Of a stretch of DNA of 64,000 nucleotides, positions 11,024 to 20,015 are shown in pieces (within the stretch, counting starts at the first letter, position 1; each line of letters starts with the position of its first letter). The DNA comes from Microbacterium caowuchunii (GTDB lineage: Bacteria; Actinomycetota; Actinomycetes; Actinomycetales; Microbacteriaceae). The DNA is taken from contig NZ_CP044231.1 in assembly GCF_008727755.1 (NCBI RefSeq), forward strand, positions 1,302,001-1,366,000, read 5' to 3'. The position numbers and the translations under genes are program-made. The notes under the pieces are model-generated. The model was given only the letters and a program-made list of their open reading frames with translations, did no database searches and was not told the DNA's origin.

Positions 11024-11074
11024 GCGCCCCGTTCCGGCGCGTCTGAGCGCCCCGTTCCGGCGCGTCTGAGCGCC
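11021..11074. repeat. tandem 23-bp repeat, 2.3 copies
   Basis: A 23-nt unit that begins TGAGCGCCCCGTTCC and ends GGCGCGTC is present twice without a mismatch (11021-11043 and 11044-11066). It is followed by 8 nt of a third copy. The first copy begins with the stop codon of the CocE-like gene, so each further copy carries another in-frame-looking TGA. Confidence 0.9.
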
Positions 11075-11089
11075 TTCCGGGCGGGTGGT

Positions 11090-11659
11090 TCAGGCCTGGT
11101 CGCGAACCAGGTGCTCCGGCCCGATCAGCACCCGCCACATCCAGTCGACTCCGGTCTCCACCGGGGGGAGGGGATCGCGTGACAGCCATGCGGTGAGGAC
11201 CCCGAGGGCGGTGCCCGCGATGCCGGCGGCCACGACGTCCAGGGGAAGGCCCGCGAAGGCCCCCGGGTTGGCGGCGGCGACGGCATCGCGCACGATGTGC
11301 TGGATCTGTTCGCGCAGTCTCGCCGCCACGAGCGCCGAACCGTGATCGCCCAGCACGCGCCGGTACACCGCCGCGTTGTCCGCGATATGGGCGAGATACA
11401 GGAACAGCTCGGCAGGGGGACCGTCGTCCCCGGACGGGAGGGAGGCCAACAGACTGTCCGAGACGGAGGCGAGGGCGTCCTCGAGGGCCTCAGCGAGGAG
11501 CATCTCCTTACCGGAGTAGTGCTGGTAGAAGCTGCTCCGGTTGACCTCGGCCCGCTCCACGATGTCGGCGACGGTGATGCCGTCCAGATCGTTCTCGCGG
11601 GCCAGGTCGAGCAGGGCGGACTGCAGCCGCTCGCGGGTGCGGGTCGCGCGGGGATCCAT
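11090..11659 (-). CDS. TetR/AcrR family regulator (of the MMPL exporter)
   Basis: A 189-residue repressor with the TetR helix-turn-helix at residues about 8-53 (ITVADIVERAEVNRSSFYQHYSGKEMLL). The ligand domain is helical with no special motif. It is divergent from the MMPL exporter with an imperfect 22-bp palindrome between the two starts, the usual arrangement of an autoregulated repressor and its pump. Confidence 0.9.
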   Translation of the reverse strand: MDPRATRTRERLQSALLDLARENDLDGITVADIVERAEVNRSSFYQHYSGKEMLLAEALEDALASVSDSLLASLPSGDDGPPAELFLYLAHIADNAAVYRRVLGDHGSALVAARLREQIQHIVRDAVAAANPGAFAGLPLDVVAAGIAGTALGVLTAWLSRDPLPPVETGVDWMWRVLIGPEHLVRDQA

Positions 11660-11716
11660 GCGCCGATTGTGCCAGCACGGCCAGGAATCCGCTGAGAGTC
11701 CGCTCGGTGCCCTCGT

Positions 11717-11738
11717 TTGTCCGACATCTGTTGGATAA
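11717..11738. promoter_or_regulatory. probable TetR operator
   Basis: TTGTCCGACA and TGTTGGATAA form an inverted repeat with a 2-nt centre; 8 of 10 arm positions match. It lies between the divergent TetR and MMPL genes. Confidence 0.55.
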
Positions 11739-11792
11739 CGTGGTCCCGGCCCGACGGTGCGCCGTCCTCGCCCGTCCCCCGGAAGGCATCTC

Positions 11793-14270
11793 GTGGCACA
11801 GCTCCTCTATCGGATCGGTCGCTTCGCGGCCCGTCGCGCCTGGCTCGTCCTGAGCGGATGGATCCTCGTCCTCGCCCTGGCGGGCGGCGCGTTCCTCGCC
11901 TTCGGCGGCACCCTGGCCCAGAGCTTCAGCATCCCCGGCACCGAGACGGAGCGGGTCAACGACCGGCTCGCCGACGCGCTGCCCGACCTCACCGGCGCCA
12001 CGGCGTCGGTGGTGTTCTCCGCGGAGGACGGATCCTTCGATGCGGGGCAGGAAGCGCGCATCGCCGAGGTCATGGACGAGGTAGCGGAGGTGGAGGGCGT
12101 CGCCGGGGTGGTGGACCCGTTCTCCGCCGAGACCCAGCGCGCCGACCAGGCAGCGCAGCTGGATGCGGGACGCGCCCAGCTCGACGCCGGCCGGGAGCAG
12201 CTGGAGGCGGCGCAGGCACAGCTGGACGCCGGTCAGGCGCAGCTCGACGCAGCGATCGCGCAGGCTCAGGCGGCGGGCGTCGCCCAGCAGGCGGCCGCGC
12301 AGTTCGCGGCACAGCAGGCGCAGCTGGACGCGGGCCGGGCAGAGATCGCGCAGAACCGCGCGACCCTGGAGGAGCAGTCCGCCGCACTCTCCGACGGCAC
12401 GGCACTCCTCGACGCGGCAGCGGAGATCCGCACCGTCTCCGCCGACGGGGGCACCGCCATCGGCACGATCATGTTCGACGACGACATGTTCACCCTCGCC
12501 CCCGAGGTGAAGAGCGAGGTCGCCGCTCTCCTGGATGACGCCGGCATCCCCGGCGTGACGCTCGACTACTCCTCGACGATCACCTCGACGGTCGACGGGC
12601 TCATCGGCCCGGGCGAGATCGTCGGCGTGCTGATCGCCGCTCTCGTGCTGCTGCTGATGATGCGGGCGTTCCTTCCCGCCGTCACCCCCCTCATCAGCTC
12701 GGTCATCGGGGTCGGGGTGGGCGTGGCCGGTTCCCTGGCGTTCTCCGATGTCGTCGACATGGCCTCGGTGACGCCGGTGCTGGGCGTGATGCTGGGGCTC
12801 GCGGTGGGCATCGACTATTCGCTGTTCATCCTCAACCGGCACCGCAAGCAGGTGCTGGCCGGAATGGATCTGCAGGAGTCCATCGGGCTCGCCAACGGAA
12901 CGGCCGGCAACGCGGTCGTCTTCGCCGGGTCCACGGTCATCGTTGCCCTCGTCGCGCTCCTGGTGACCGGTATCCCGTTCCTCGGGGTGATGGGCATCGT
13001 GGGCGCCGCGTGCGTGCTGATCGCCGTACTCGTCTCGATCACCGTCACCCCCGCCCTGCTGGGCCTGATGAAGGTGCGCGTGCTGCGCCGCGGGCTGCGG
13101 GACCGCATCGGACACCCGGACCACGCGCCCGCCGAGATCCACCCGATGCGCACGGGGCGCACCCTGGGTGCTGCGGCGCTCGCCATCATCGCCCTGCTGG
13201 TGATCGCCATCCCCGCACTGTCCATGCGGCTCGGCCTTCCGGACGGGTCCTCCGAGGCCACCGACACGACGCAGTACCAGGCGTACAAGACCGTGACCGA
13301 GGAGTTCGGGCCCGGTCAGAACGGTCCGATCCTGGTCGTCGCCGAGATGCCGCAGCCCGTCGCCGAGGACGAGCGCGTGGCGACGCAGGTGGACGTGGTC
13401 GAACAGCTCATGGCGCAGGACGGCGTCACGGCGGTCGCGCCCGCAGCCGTCTCGGAGGACGGCGCGGTCTTCGCCTTCCAGGTGCTCCCCGAGGACGGTC
13501 CCTCCAGCGCGGGTACGGAAGCGCTGGTCCACGAGCTGCGGGCGCTGTCCCCGATCGACGGGGGGATCGAGCTCGGCGTCGCAGGGCAGGCGTCCGGGAA
13601 CATCGATGTCTCGGAGAAGCTGGCGGACGCCCTGCCGATCTACCTCGTCGTCGTGGTCGGTCTCTCACTGATCATCATGATCGTCGTGTTCCGGTCCCTC
13701 CTCGTCCCCGTCATCGCGACCGCCGGTTACGTGCTCTCGTTGTTCGCAGCGCTGGGTGCGGTCACCGCGATCTACCAGTGGGGTTGGCTGGCCGACGTCT
13801 TCGGCGTCCACGACCCGGGACCCGTGCTGAGCTTCGCGCCGATCATCATCATGGGCGTACTGTTCGGCCTCGCCATGGACTACCAGCTGTTCCTGGTGTC
13901 CGGGATGCGGGAGGCGTACGTGCACGGGATGTCCGCCCGCCGGTCCGTCGTCGCGGGCCTGCGCAACGGGCGTGCGGTGGTGACCGCGGCGGCGATCATC
14001 ATGGCCGCCGTCTTCGGCGGGTTCGTCTTCAGCCACCTCGGCATGGTGCGACCCCTCGGCTTCGGCCTCGCCATCGGCGTGCTCTTCGACGCGTTTGTCG
14101 TGCGGATGGTCATCGTGCCCGCGCTGATGCACCTCTTCGGTGACAAGGCCTGGTGGCTGCCGCGCTGGCTGGACCGCATCATCCCGGACGTGGATGTGGA
14201 GGGGGCCGCGCTGGAGCGCGCGCATCCCGTCCCGCACAGCGAACCGGTTCTCGGCTCGGGCGTGCGCTGA
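11793..14270 (+). CDS. MMPL/RND family exporter
   Basis: An 825-residue proton-driven membrane transporter of the MMPL type, which exports lipids or drugs. It has one N-terminal membrane helix, a large external loop, five helices (about residues 270-430), a second external loop and a matching five-helix block. The GxxxDY-like motifs are VGIDYSLFIL and LAMDYQLFLV. The first loop holds a heptad-like coiled coil (residues about 128-200) built from QLDAG and QLDAA repeats, typical of actinobacterial MMPL proteins. The start is a GTG behind GGAAGG. Regulation by the divergent TetR gene is likely. Confidence 0.92.
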   Translation: MAQLLYRIGRFAARRAWLVLSGWILVLALAGGAFLAFGGTLAQSFSIPGTETERVNDRLADALPDLTGATASVVFSAEDGSFDAGQEARIAEVMDEVAEVEGVAGVVDPFSAETQRADQAAQLDAGRAQLDAGREQLEAAQAQLDAGQAQLDAAIAQAQAAGVAQQAAAQFAAQQAQLDAGRAEIAQNRATLEEQSAALSDGTALLDAAAEIRTVSADGGTAIGTIMFDDDMFTLAPEVKSEVAALLDDAGIPGVTLDYSSTITSTVDGLIGPGEIVGVLIAALVLLLMMRAFLPAVTPLISSVIGVGVGVAGSLAFSDVVDMASVTPVLGVMLGLAVGIDYSLFILNRHRKQVLAGMDLQESIGLANGTAGNAVVFAGSTVIVALVALLVTGIPFLGVMGIVGAACVLIAVLVSITVTPALLGLMKVRVLRRGLRDRIGHPDHAPAEIHPMRTGRTLGAAALAIIALLVIAIPALSMRLGLPDGSSEATDTTQYQAYKTVTEEFGPGQNGPILVVAEMPQPVAEDERVATQVDVVEQLMAQDGVTAVAPAAVSEDGAVFAFQVLPEDGPSSAGTEALVHELRALSPIDGGIELGVAGQASGNIDVSEKLADALPIYLVVVVGLSLIIMIVVFRSLLVPVIATAGYVLSLFAALGAVTAIYQWGWLADVFGVHDPGPVLSFAPIIIMGVLFGLAMDYQLFLVSGMREAYVHGMSARRSVVAGLRNGRAVVTAAAIIMAAVFGGFVFSHLGMVRPLGFGLAIGVLFDAFVVRMVIVPALMHLFGDKAWWLPRWLDRIIPDVDVEGAALERAHPVPHSEPVLGSGVR

Positions 14271-14301
14271 TCCGGGCGGTCGCTGCGCGCGCCGAGCGTC
14301 C

Positions 14302-14601
14302 TCACGCCTCCGGGCGGGGGACGTCGAGCTGGGCCAGCGCAGCGACCGAGAGCGTGACGCCCGATCCGGTGCGCAGCACGGTCAGCAGGGTCCGGCTGCA
14401 GTGCCGGCACCGGACGATCGCCCCGACGCCGTCGTCCTCCACGTCGGTCCCGCCGAGGGGGCCGGCGGTTCCGCACTGCCGGCAGGTGAGGACGAGCATG
14501 GACGCGTCGCTCACGAACACCTCGGTCAGGAGCCCGGCGAGCGCGTTGCCGTCCACGTGACGGACGCGTTCGTCCGGGGCACCGGGGTGGGATGCGTTCA
14601 C
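14302..14601 (-). CDS. DUF6510 family zinc-ribbon-like protein
   Basis: A 99-residue protein with two CxxC pairs (CRQC and CRHC) about 25 residues apart, a likely zinc ribbon. Its N-terminal segment (DGNALAGLLTEVF) is typical of DUF6510. It is the last gene of a three-gene operon. Its GTG overlaps the stop of the flavin reductase (GTGA), and GGAGGA lies 6 nt before it inside that gene. The constant pairing with the oxidoreductase pair upstream suggests a role as partner or assembly factor. Confidence 0.8.
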   Translation of the reverse strand: MNASHPGAPDERVRHVDGNALAGLLTEVFVSDASMLVLTCRQCGTAGPLGGTDVEDDGVGAIVRCRHCSRTLLTVLRTGSGVTLSVAALAQLDVPRPEA

Positions 14602-15323
14602 GACAGTCCTCCGAATCGCTCGGTGCGCACGCGCGCCGGATCGTAGCCGCTGCGCACGAGCAGGTCGGCGGCGTTCTCGACGAAGCCGGTCGGGCCGCAC
14701 ACGAAGGCGAGCGCGTCCGACTCCGGCGGCCAGACCGCCTGGGCGACGGAGTCGGGGGTCAGGCGTCCCACGTGGCCCGCCCACCCCGGGGGCGCGGATC
14801 TCGTGTAGGCCCACGTCACACCGAGCACGCCCATGCCGAGCCGGTCCACCTCGTCCCGGAACATCGCGTCGGCGGGGGAGCGCACCGAGTAGAGCAGGCG
14901 CATCGGGGCGCCGGAGAGCAGCGCCGCACGTGCCCGGGCGATCGCGATCAGCGGCACGATGCCGGAGCCTCCCGCCACCAGTTGCACGGGTGCCGGGTCG
15001 TCCGCATCCCAGACGAAGTAGCCGCCGAGCGGCCCCTTCACCTCGAGGGTGTCGCCGACCCGCATGTCCTGGGTGAGATAGGGCGAGACCTCCCCGTCCG
15101 GCACCAGGTCGACGCCGAGCTCCACGGTCGTCCCCGCGCCGGAGCTCGCGATGGAGTAGGAGCGCTCCGCCTGATAGCCGTCCTCCGCGGTCAGGCGGAT
15201 GTCGAGATGCTGACCCGGGCGGTTGCCGGGCCAGTCCGGGACCGCGAGCCGGAGGATGCGGGCGTGCTCGGTGCTGGGGAGGATCTCGGCCACCCGGGCG
15301 GGCAGCCAGCCGCCGACGATCAC
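14598..15323 (-). CDS. ferredoxin-NADP reductase-like flavoprotein
   Basis: A 241-residue oxidoreductase of the ferredoxin reductase fold without an iron-sulfur domain. RSYSIASS (near residue 55) is the FAD site, GGSGIVPLIAIAR the NAD(P) phosphate-binding turn, and CGPTGFVENA the C-terminal nicotinamide motif. The gene starts 4 nt inside the end of the molybdopterin enzyme gene (ATGA) and ends in overlap with DUF6510. It probably carries electrons between NAD(P)H and the upstream molybdoenzyme. Confidence 0.88.
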   Translation of the reverse strand: MIVGGWLPARVAEILPSTEHARILRLAVPDWPGNRPGQHLDIRLTAEDGYQAERSYSIASSGAGTTVELGVDLVPDGEVSPYLTQDMRVGDTLEVKGPLGGYFVWDADDPAPVQLVAGGSGIVPLIAIARARAALLSGAPMRLLYSVRSPADAMFRDEVDRLGMGVLGVTWAYTRSAPPGWAGHVGRLTPDSVAQAVWPPESDALAFVCGPTGFVENAADLLVRSGYDPARVRTERFGGLS

Positions 15324-15913
15324 CAGTAGCGCTCCTCCTTCCAGGGGTCGCCGTGGAGGTTGTAGCCGTTCTGTTCCCAGAACCCCGGGTCGTCACGGTC
15401 CTGCAGGGTGATGCCGTTGACCCACTTGGCGCTCTTCCAGAAGTACAGGTGCGGCACGAGCAGGCGTGCGGGACCGCCGTGCTCGGGCTCGAGCGGCTCG
15501 CCGTCGAACTCGAACGCGACCCACGCCTTGCCGTCGAGGAGGTCTTCCAGGGGGATGTTGGTCGTGTACCCGCCGTAGGAGTGCGCCATCGCGTAGTCGT
15601 CGTCGGTCTCGACGTCGGCGAAGAGGGTGTCGAGCGAGACGCCGCGCCAGGTTGTGCCGAGCTTGGACCATCGGGTCACGCAGTGGATGTCGGTGTGGAC
15701 CTCCTCGATCGGCAGCGCCATCAGCTGGTCCCACGTCCAGGTCGCCGAGATGCCCCGCTCGGTGAGGATGCGGAAGCTCCAGTCCTCGCGGGCGATGCGC
15801 GGCGTGGGCCCGGCCGAGAGCACCGGGAAGTCCTCGGTGAGGTATTGCCCGGGGGGAAGGTCGGGCACCGGTTCGCGTCGTCTCGCTCCGAAACCCCGTG
15901 AGAACCCGGCCAT
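15320..15913 (-). CDS. sulfite oxidase-like molybdopterin oxidoreductase
   Basis: A 197-residue protein formed by the oxidoreductase molybdopterin-binding domain alone. C78 in DIHCVTRWSK is the molybdenum ligand position. SYGGYTTNIPLEDLLDG and GGPARLLVPHLYFWKSAKWV are conserved further on. There is no heme domain, no dimerisation domain and no Tat signal, so it is probably cytosolic and uses the flavin reductase encoded next to it. The ATG has a GGAAGGAA ribosome binding site. Its substrate is unknown; sulfite or an S-/N-oxide are candidates from the family. Confidence 0.87.
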   Translation of the reverse strand: MAGFSRGFGARRREPVPDLPPGQYLTEDFPVLSAGPTPRIAREDWSFRILTERGISATWTWDQLMALPIEEVHTDIHCVTRWSKLGTTWRGVSLDTLFADVETDDDYAMAHSYGGYTTNIPLEDLLDGKAWVAFEFDGEPLEPEHGGPARLLVPHLYFWKSAKWVNGITLQDRDDPGFWEQNGYNLHGDPWKEERYW

Positions 15914-15995
15914 GACCGTTCCTTCCGCCGCCCGCCGACACGCCCACCCTAGAGGCGAGCCCGTCCGCGCGATACCCCCGTAGCCCCCCTCCTCC

Positions 15996-16064
15996 GCGAG
16001 ACTGCATCCCCCGCACGAAACCGACCGTGCCACGCGCTGTCTCGTGCGTAGCATGCAGTCTCGC
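15996..16064. repeat. long intergenic hairpin
   Basis: The outer arms GCGAGACTGCAT and ATGCAGTCTCGC (15996-16007 and 16053-16064) are perfectly complementary. Four further pairs with one T-G extend outwards. The inner arms CGCACGA and TCGTGCG (16012-16018 and 16042-16048) also pair. It lies between iclR and the molybdoenzyme operon, both transcribed leftwards, so it could act as a terminator or be a dispersed repeat element. Confidence 0.75.
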
Positions 16065-16108
16065 GGGGAGAGGGGGGAGAGGGAGGAGAGGGGGGAGGGG
16101 AGAGGGGG
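16065..16108 (+). repeat. 44-nt homopurine tract
   Basis: Only G and A occur, with many runs of three to six G separated by single A residues. It abuts the iclR stop codon on one side and the hairpin on the other. G-quadruplex or triplex formation is possible on base composition. Confidence 0.8.
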
Positions 16109-16891
16109 TCAGCGTCCGCCGGCGGCGATCCGGGTGGAGAGCTGGTGGGCGTGGGCGAGCAGGATCCGGCCGAGCTCCGCCCGCCGTTCGGCTGCGAAGC
16201 GGAACTCCACACCGGTCAGGCTCAGCGCCCACTGCGGATGCCCTTCCCGGGTGAAGACCGCAGCACCCAGGCCGTAGCTGCCCTCGACGATGAGTCCGGG
16301 GTTGACCGCATAGCCCCGCTCCGCGGTCTCCCGCAGCCGGGCGCGCAGCCGCTTCTCGCCGTGTGCCGCGCCGTACCGGTCGGCCAGCTCGGGATGCCGG
16401 TCGAAGTACGCGTCCACATCGTGGGGCTCGAGGAAGGCGAGGATCGCGAGCCCCGCCGATGCCACGCCCAGGGGGAACCGGACACCCTCGGACAGGACGA
16501 AGGAGCGGATGGGGAAGCTCCCCTCCTCGCGCAGGAGGCAGACGGTCTCGTCGCCGCGTCGAACCGAGAGGAACGCGCTCTCCTCCGTCCGCACGGCCAG
16601 CGAGCGGACGATGTCGCGGGCGATGTCGGTGATGTCGTACCGTGCTGCGGCGACGGTGCCCATCAGGTAGAGCTCCGGTCCGGTGACCCAGCGCCCGGTC
16701 CGCTCGTCCTGGTCGACGAGCCCTTCCCGGCGGAGCGCCGCGAGGAGTCGGTGCGCGGTGGGGCGCGTGAGGTGCGCATCGCCGGCGAGCTCCACGACGT
16801 GCCGCCCCTCGGTGCCCGCCGCGCTCACGAGCCGGAGCAGCCGGGCTGCGCGGGCCACGCTCTGGGTACCCGGGATCGCATCGTTGTCCAC
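16109..16891 (-). CDS. IclR family transcriptional regulator
   Basis: A regulator of 260 residues from the chosen GTG. The winged helix is at residues about 8-65 (SVARAARLLRLVSAAG and THRLLAALRREGLV), followed by the IclR effector domain with GVASAGLAILAFL and GYAVNPGLIVEGSYGLGAAVF. An in-frame ATG at 16921 would add 10 residues but lacks a ribosome binding site. The GTG at 16891 lies 7 nt after TAGTGT, giving a leaderless start, and an inverted repeat covers this promoter. Divergence from the CoA-transferase/thiolase operon suggests it controls acetoacetate use. Confidence 0.85.
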   Translation of the reverse strand: MDNDAIPGTQSVARAARLLRLVSAAGTEGRHVVELAGDAHLTRPTAHRLLAALRREGLVDQDERTGRWVTGPELYLMGTVAAARYDITDIARDIVRSLAVRTEESAFLSVRRGDETVCLLREEGSFPIRSFVLSEGVRFPLGVASAGLAILAFLEPHDVDAYFDRHPELADRYGAAHGEKRLRARLRETAERGYAVNPGLIVEGSYGLGAAVFTREGHPQWALSLTGVEFRFAAERRAELGRILLAHAHQLSTRIAAGGR

Positions 16892-16901
16892 GATATGGAC
16901 A
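16885..16901. promoter_or_regulatory. IclR operator candidate
   Basis: TGTCCA-CGATA-TGGACA, a perfect 6-bp inverted repeat with a 5-nt centre. It covers part of the -10 box and the GTG start of iclR and lies about 100 nt upstream of the CoA-transferase genes. Confidence 0.6.
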
Positions 16902-16904
16902 CTA
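16899..16904 (-). promoter_or_regulatory. -10 box of iclR (leaderless)
   Basis: TAGTGT on the minus strand, 7 nt before the GTG at 16891; it overlaps one arm of the operator candidate. Confidence 0.45.
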
Positions 16905-16998
16905 GGTGCGTCCGCATCCACATCGCAAACACGGATGCGGCGAGCCGCCGCGCGCGGCGCGAGGCTGGAGGCGGACCACCGAGACGAAGGAGCCGTCC

Positions 16999-17778
16999 AT
17001 GATCGACAAGGAAGTGGGGAGCGCGGCCGATGCCGTGCGCGACATCCCCGACGGAGCGAGCCTGGCCGTCGGCGGGTTCGGCCTCTCCGGCAATCCCATG
17101 GCCCTCATCGAGGCCCTCCATGCGCAGGGGACCGGGGGCCTCTCGATCGTCTCCAACAACTGCGGCGTCGACGACTGGGGGCTCGGGATCCTCCTGAACG
17201 CCCACCGCATCCGCAAGATGACCTCCTCGTACGTGGGAGAGAACAAGGAGTTCGAGCGCCAGTTCCTCTCCGGTGAGCTCGAGCTCGAGCTGACCCCGCA
17301 GGGGACGCTCGCGGAGAAGCTCCGCGCGGGCGGATCCGGCATCGCCGCCTTCTTCACACAGACCGGCGTGGGCACCCAGGTCGCCGAGGGCGGTCTGCCG
17401 CGCCGCTACGACGGCAGCGGCGGGATCGCGGTGGCGTCCCCCGTGAAGGAGGTGCGCACCTTCGCGCTCGGCGACCGCGAAGGCCAGTACGTCCTGGAGG
17501 AGTCCATCGTCACCGACTTCTCGCTCGTGCACGCCTGGAAGGGCGACCGCCACGGGAACCTGGTCTTCCGCAAGGCCGCCCGCAACTTCAACCCGCTCGC
17601 GGCGATGGCCGGGCGCGTGTGCATCGCCCAGGTGGAGCACCTGGTGGAGCCGGGGGAGATCGAGGCGGATGCGGTGCACCTGCCCGGCGTCTTCGTGCAC
17701 CGGATCCTCGAGGTCGGCCCCGACATCGAGAAGCGCATCGAACGGCGCACCGTGCGCGCCGCAGCGGAAGGACAGTGA
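16999..17778 (+). CDS. 3-oxoacid CoA-transferase, subunit A
   Basis: Alpha subunit (259 residues) of a heterodimeric CoA-transferase that moves CoA from succinyl-CoA or another acyl-CoA to acetoacetate. The GGFGLSGNP segment near residue 30 is the glycine loop. [26 protein letters not shown] and [15 protein letters not shown] are typical of ScoA/AtoD proteins. The ATG has an AAGGAG site. It is the first gene of a three-gene operon with subunit B and a thiolase. A beta-ketoadipate (PcaI) role cannot be excluded, but the thiolase favours acetoacetate. Confidence 0.92.
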   Translation: MIDKEVGSAADAVRDIPDGASLAVGGFGLSGNPMALIEALHAQGTGGLSIVSNNCGVDDWGLGILLNAHRIRKMTSSYVGENKEFERQFLSGELELELTPQGTLAEKLRAGGSGIAAFFTQTGVGTQVAEGGLPRRYDGSGGIAVASPVKEVRTFALGDREGQYVLEESIVTDFSLVHAWKGDRHGNLVFRKAARNFNPLAAMAGRVCIAQVEHLVEPGEIEADAVHLPGVFVHRILEVGPDIEKRIERRTVRAAAEGQ

Positions 17779-17780
17779 CC

Positions 17781-18434
17781 ATGGCACTCACCCGCGACGA
17801 GATGGCCGCCCGCGCGGCCCGCGAGCTCGCCGACGGCTCCTACGTGAACCTCGGCATCGGACTGCCCACGCTCGTGCCGAACCACGTTCCGGAAGGCGTG
17901 ACGGTGGTCCTGCAGTCCGAGAACGGCATCCTCGGGGTCGGGCCCTACCCGGTCGAGGCGGATGTGGACCCCGACCTCATCAACGCCGGCAAGGAGACCG
18001 TCACGATCCTGCCGGGGGCGGCGTACTTCGACTCGGCGACGAGCTTCGGGATGATCAGGGGAGGGAAGATCGACGCCGCCATCCTGGGGGCCATGCAGGT
18101 CTCCGCGACCGGTGACCTCGCCAACTGGATGATCCCCGGGAAGATGGTGAAGGGCCCGGGGGGCGCCATGGACCTCGTGCACGGTGCCGGACGGGTGATC
18201 GTGCTCATGGAGCACGTCGCGAAGGACGGCACGCCCAAGATCGTCGACGCGTGCAGCCTGCCCCTCACCGGGCGGGGCGTCGTCGACCGGATCATCACCG
18301 ACCTCGCGGTGATCGACGTGACCCCCCGGGGCCTCGTCCTCGTCGAGACCGCCCCGGGCGTCACCGTGGACGAGGTCGTCGCCGCCACCGAACCGCCGCT
18401 GACCGTCTCCGACATGCTTAGGGTTGAGTCATGA
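17781..18434 (+). CDS. 3-oxoacid CoA-transferase, subunit B
   Basis: Beta subunit, 217 residues. The catalytic glutamate is E47 in [24 protein letters not shown] and [18 protein letters not shown] are family signatures. It begins 2 nt after subunit A with a GGAAGGA site inside the end of that gene. The stop overlaps the thiolase start (ATGA), so the three proteins are made together. Confidence 0.93.
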   Translation: MALTRDEMAARAARELADGSYVNLGIGLPTLVPNHVPEGVTVVLQSENGILGVGPYPVEADVDPDLINAGKETVTILPGAAYFDSATSFGMIRGGKIDAAILGAMQVSATGDLANWMIPGKMVKGPGGAMDLVHGAGRVIVLMEHVAKDGTPKIVDACSLPLTGRGVVDRIITDLAVIDVTPRGLVLVETAPGVTVDEVVAATEPPLTVSDMLRVES

Positions 18435-19615
18435 ACACCGACGACGTCGTCATCGTTGCCGCCGCACGCACGCCCCAGGGGCGCCTGAAGGGGCAGCTCT
18501 CCTCGTTCTCCGCCCCCGAGCTGGGGGCACTCGCCATCCGCGGGGCGCTGACCCGCGGCGGCATCCCCGCCGAGGCGGTGGACGCCGTGCTCGTCGGGCA
18601 GGTGCTGCCGGCGGGATCCGGGCAGAACCCGGCCCGCCAGGCCGCGATCGCGGCCGGCATCGGCTGGGACGTGCACGCCGCCTCGGTCAACAAGGTCTGC
18701 CTGTCCGGCCTGACGGCCATCATCGATGGAGCGCGGATGCTGCGCACCGGCGACGCGACCGTGGTCGTCGCCGCCGGGATGGAGTCCATGACCCGGGCTC
18801 CGCACATGCTGATGGGGTCCCGCGAGGGCTGGTCCTACGGCACCGTCGAGGTGCTCGACCACATGGCGTACGACGGGCTCACCGACGCCTTCGACCGGGA
18901 GAGCATGGGCGCGTCCACCGAACGCCTGAACCCGGTGTACGAGGTCACCCGCGCGGAACAGGATGCGGTCGCCGCGCGATCCCACCTGCGCGCTGCCGCG
19001 GCAGCGGAGGCGGGCGTGTTCGCCGCGGAGATCATCCCCGTCGAGGTGCCGCAGCGCAAGGGCGAGCCGCTCGTCCTGACCGCCGATGAGGGCATCCGTC
19101 CCGATACGACCGTGGAGACGCTGGCGAAGCTCCGCCCCGCGTTCGCCGAAGGGGGGACCATCACCGCCGGCAACTCCTCGCAGATCTCCGACGGGGCCTC
19201 CGCCGTGGTCCTGACCACGCGCACCCACGCTGATGAGCGGGGCTGGCCGGTCCTGGCCGTGCTCGGCGCGAGCGGTCAGGTCGCGGGGCCGGACAACTCG
19301 TTGCACGCCCAGCCGGCACGGGCGATCGCGAAGGCCATCGAGAAGCAGGGGATCACCGCATCCGACCTGGATGTGGTCGAGATCAACGAGGCGTTCGCCG
19401 CCGTGGTGGTCCGCTCGCAGCGCGAACTCGGCCTCGACGACGACGTGGTCAACATCCACGGCGGCGGCATCGCCATCGGTCACCCGATCGGGGCGTCGGG
19501 CAACCGGCTCGTCGTGCACGCGGTCCACGAACTGCTCCGTCGCGGCACCGGCACGGCCGCGGTCGCGCTCTGCGGCGGCGGGGGACAGGGCGACGCCCTC
19601 ATCCTGATGCGCTGA
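18431..19615 (+). CDS. acetyl-CoA C-acetyltransferase (thiolase)
   Basis: A 394-residue thiolase that would split acetoacetyl-CoA into two acetyl-CoA. The acyl-accepting cysteine is C90 (NKVCLSG). The catalytic histidine is in the C-terminal GHPIGASG and the second cysteine in [22 protein letters not shown] matches actinobacterial acetoacetyl-CoA thiolases rather than beta-ketoadipyl-CoA thiolase (PcaF). Together with the CoA-transferase this makes a complete ketone-body degradation route. Confidence 0.92.
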   Translation: MNTDDVVIVAAARTPQGRLKGQLSSFSAPELGALAIRGALTRGGIPAEAVDAVLVGQVLPAGSGQNPARQAAIAAGIGWDVHAASVNKVCLSGLTAIIDGARMLRTGDATVVVAAGMESMTRAPHMLMGSREGWSYGTVEVLDHMAYDGLTDAFDRESMGASTERLNPVYEVTRAEQDAVAARSHLRAAAAAEAGVFAAEIIPVEVPQRKGEPLVLTADEGIRPDTTVETLAKLRPAFAEGGTITAGNSSQISDGASAVVLTTRTHADERGWPVLAVLGASGQVAGPDNSLHAQPARAIAKAIEKQGITASDLDVVEINEAFAAVVVRSQRELGLDDDVVNIHGGGIAIGHPIGASGNRLVVHAVHELLRRGTGTAAVALCGGGGQGDALILMR

Positions 19616-19644
19616 TCACGTTCCGGCGCGTGGGCGCGGGCGCG

Positions 19645-19902
19645 TCAGCGGCGCAGGTGCTTCTTCAGGAGCTTCTGCTCGTCGCCCGAGACGGGGGAGT
19701 CCCCCGCCACGGTGTGCCCGCGTCCCGCGCGGAAGGTGTCGGTGATCGCCCCGATGGCCAGGGCCAGGGTGATGCCCCAGTTCAGCCACGCGAGCGCCGT
19801 ACGCCAGGTGAACGTCTCGTCGCGGTCCCGGAGGCTGCGCAGCAGCGTGGTGCCGGCCACGATCGCGCTGAACAGTCCTGAGCCGAAGAGGTACTTGCGC
19901 AT
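19645..19902 (-). CDS. small membrane protein, 85 aa
   Basis: Two hydrophobic stretches (residues about 5-20 and 37-55) with a charged loop (LRSLRDRDETFTW) between and a charged C-terminus ending in KKHLRR. No family is recognised. It has a leaderless start (TAACGT, 6 nt, ATG) and converges on the thiolase gene. Confidence 0.65.
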   Translation of the reverse strand: MRKYLFGSGLFSAIVAGTTLLRSLRDRDETFTWRTALAWLNWGITLALAIGAITDTFRAGRGHTVAGDSPVSGDEQKLLKKHLRR

Positions 19903-19908
19903 GCAGCC

Positions 19909-19914
19909 ACGTTA
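19909..19914 (-). promoter_or_regulatory. -10 box of a leaderless promoter
   Basis: On the minus strand TAACGT, GGCTGC and the ATG at 19902 follow each other, a 6 nt gap. Confidence 0.45.
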
Positions 19915-20015
19915 GCGGTCGGAAAGCCGGAGGATAGTCCGCTTGACGGCGTCGGCGTGGCCGTGCGACACCCCCTGTAGCCTGAGGGAACCCCGCGAAC
20001 ACAAGGAGTCGCCGC

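Noticed and set aside
16999..19615. Beta-ketoadipate (pcaIJF) operon
   Set aside because: The thiolase resembles acetoacetyl-CoA thiolase rather than PcaF, and no other pca gene is in the window. Acetoacetate degradation is the better call.
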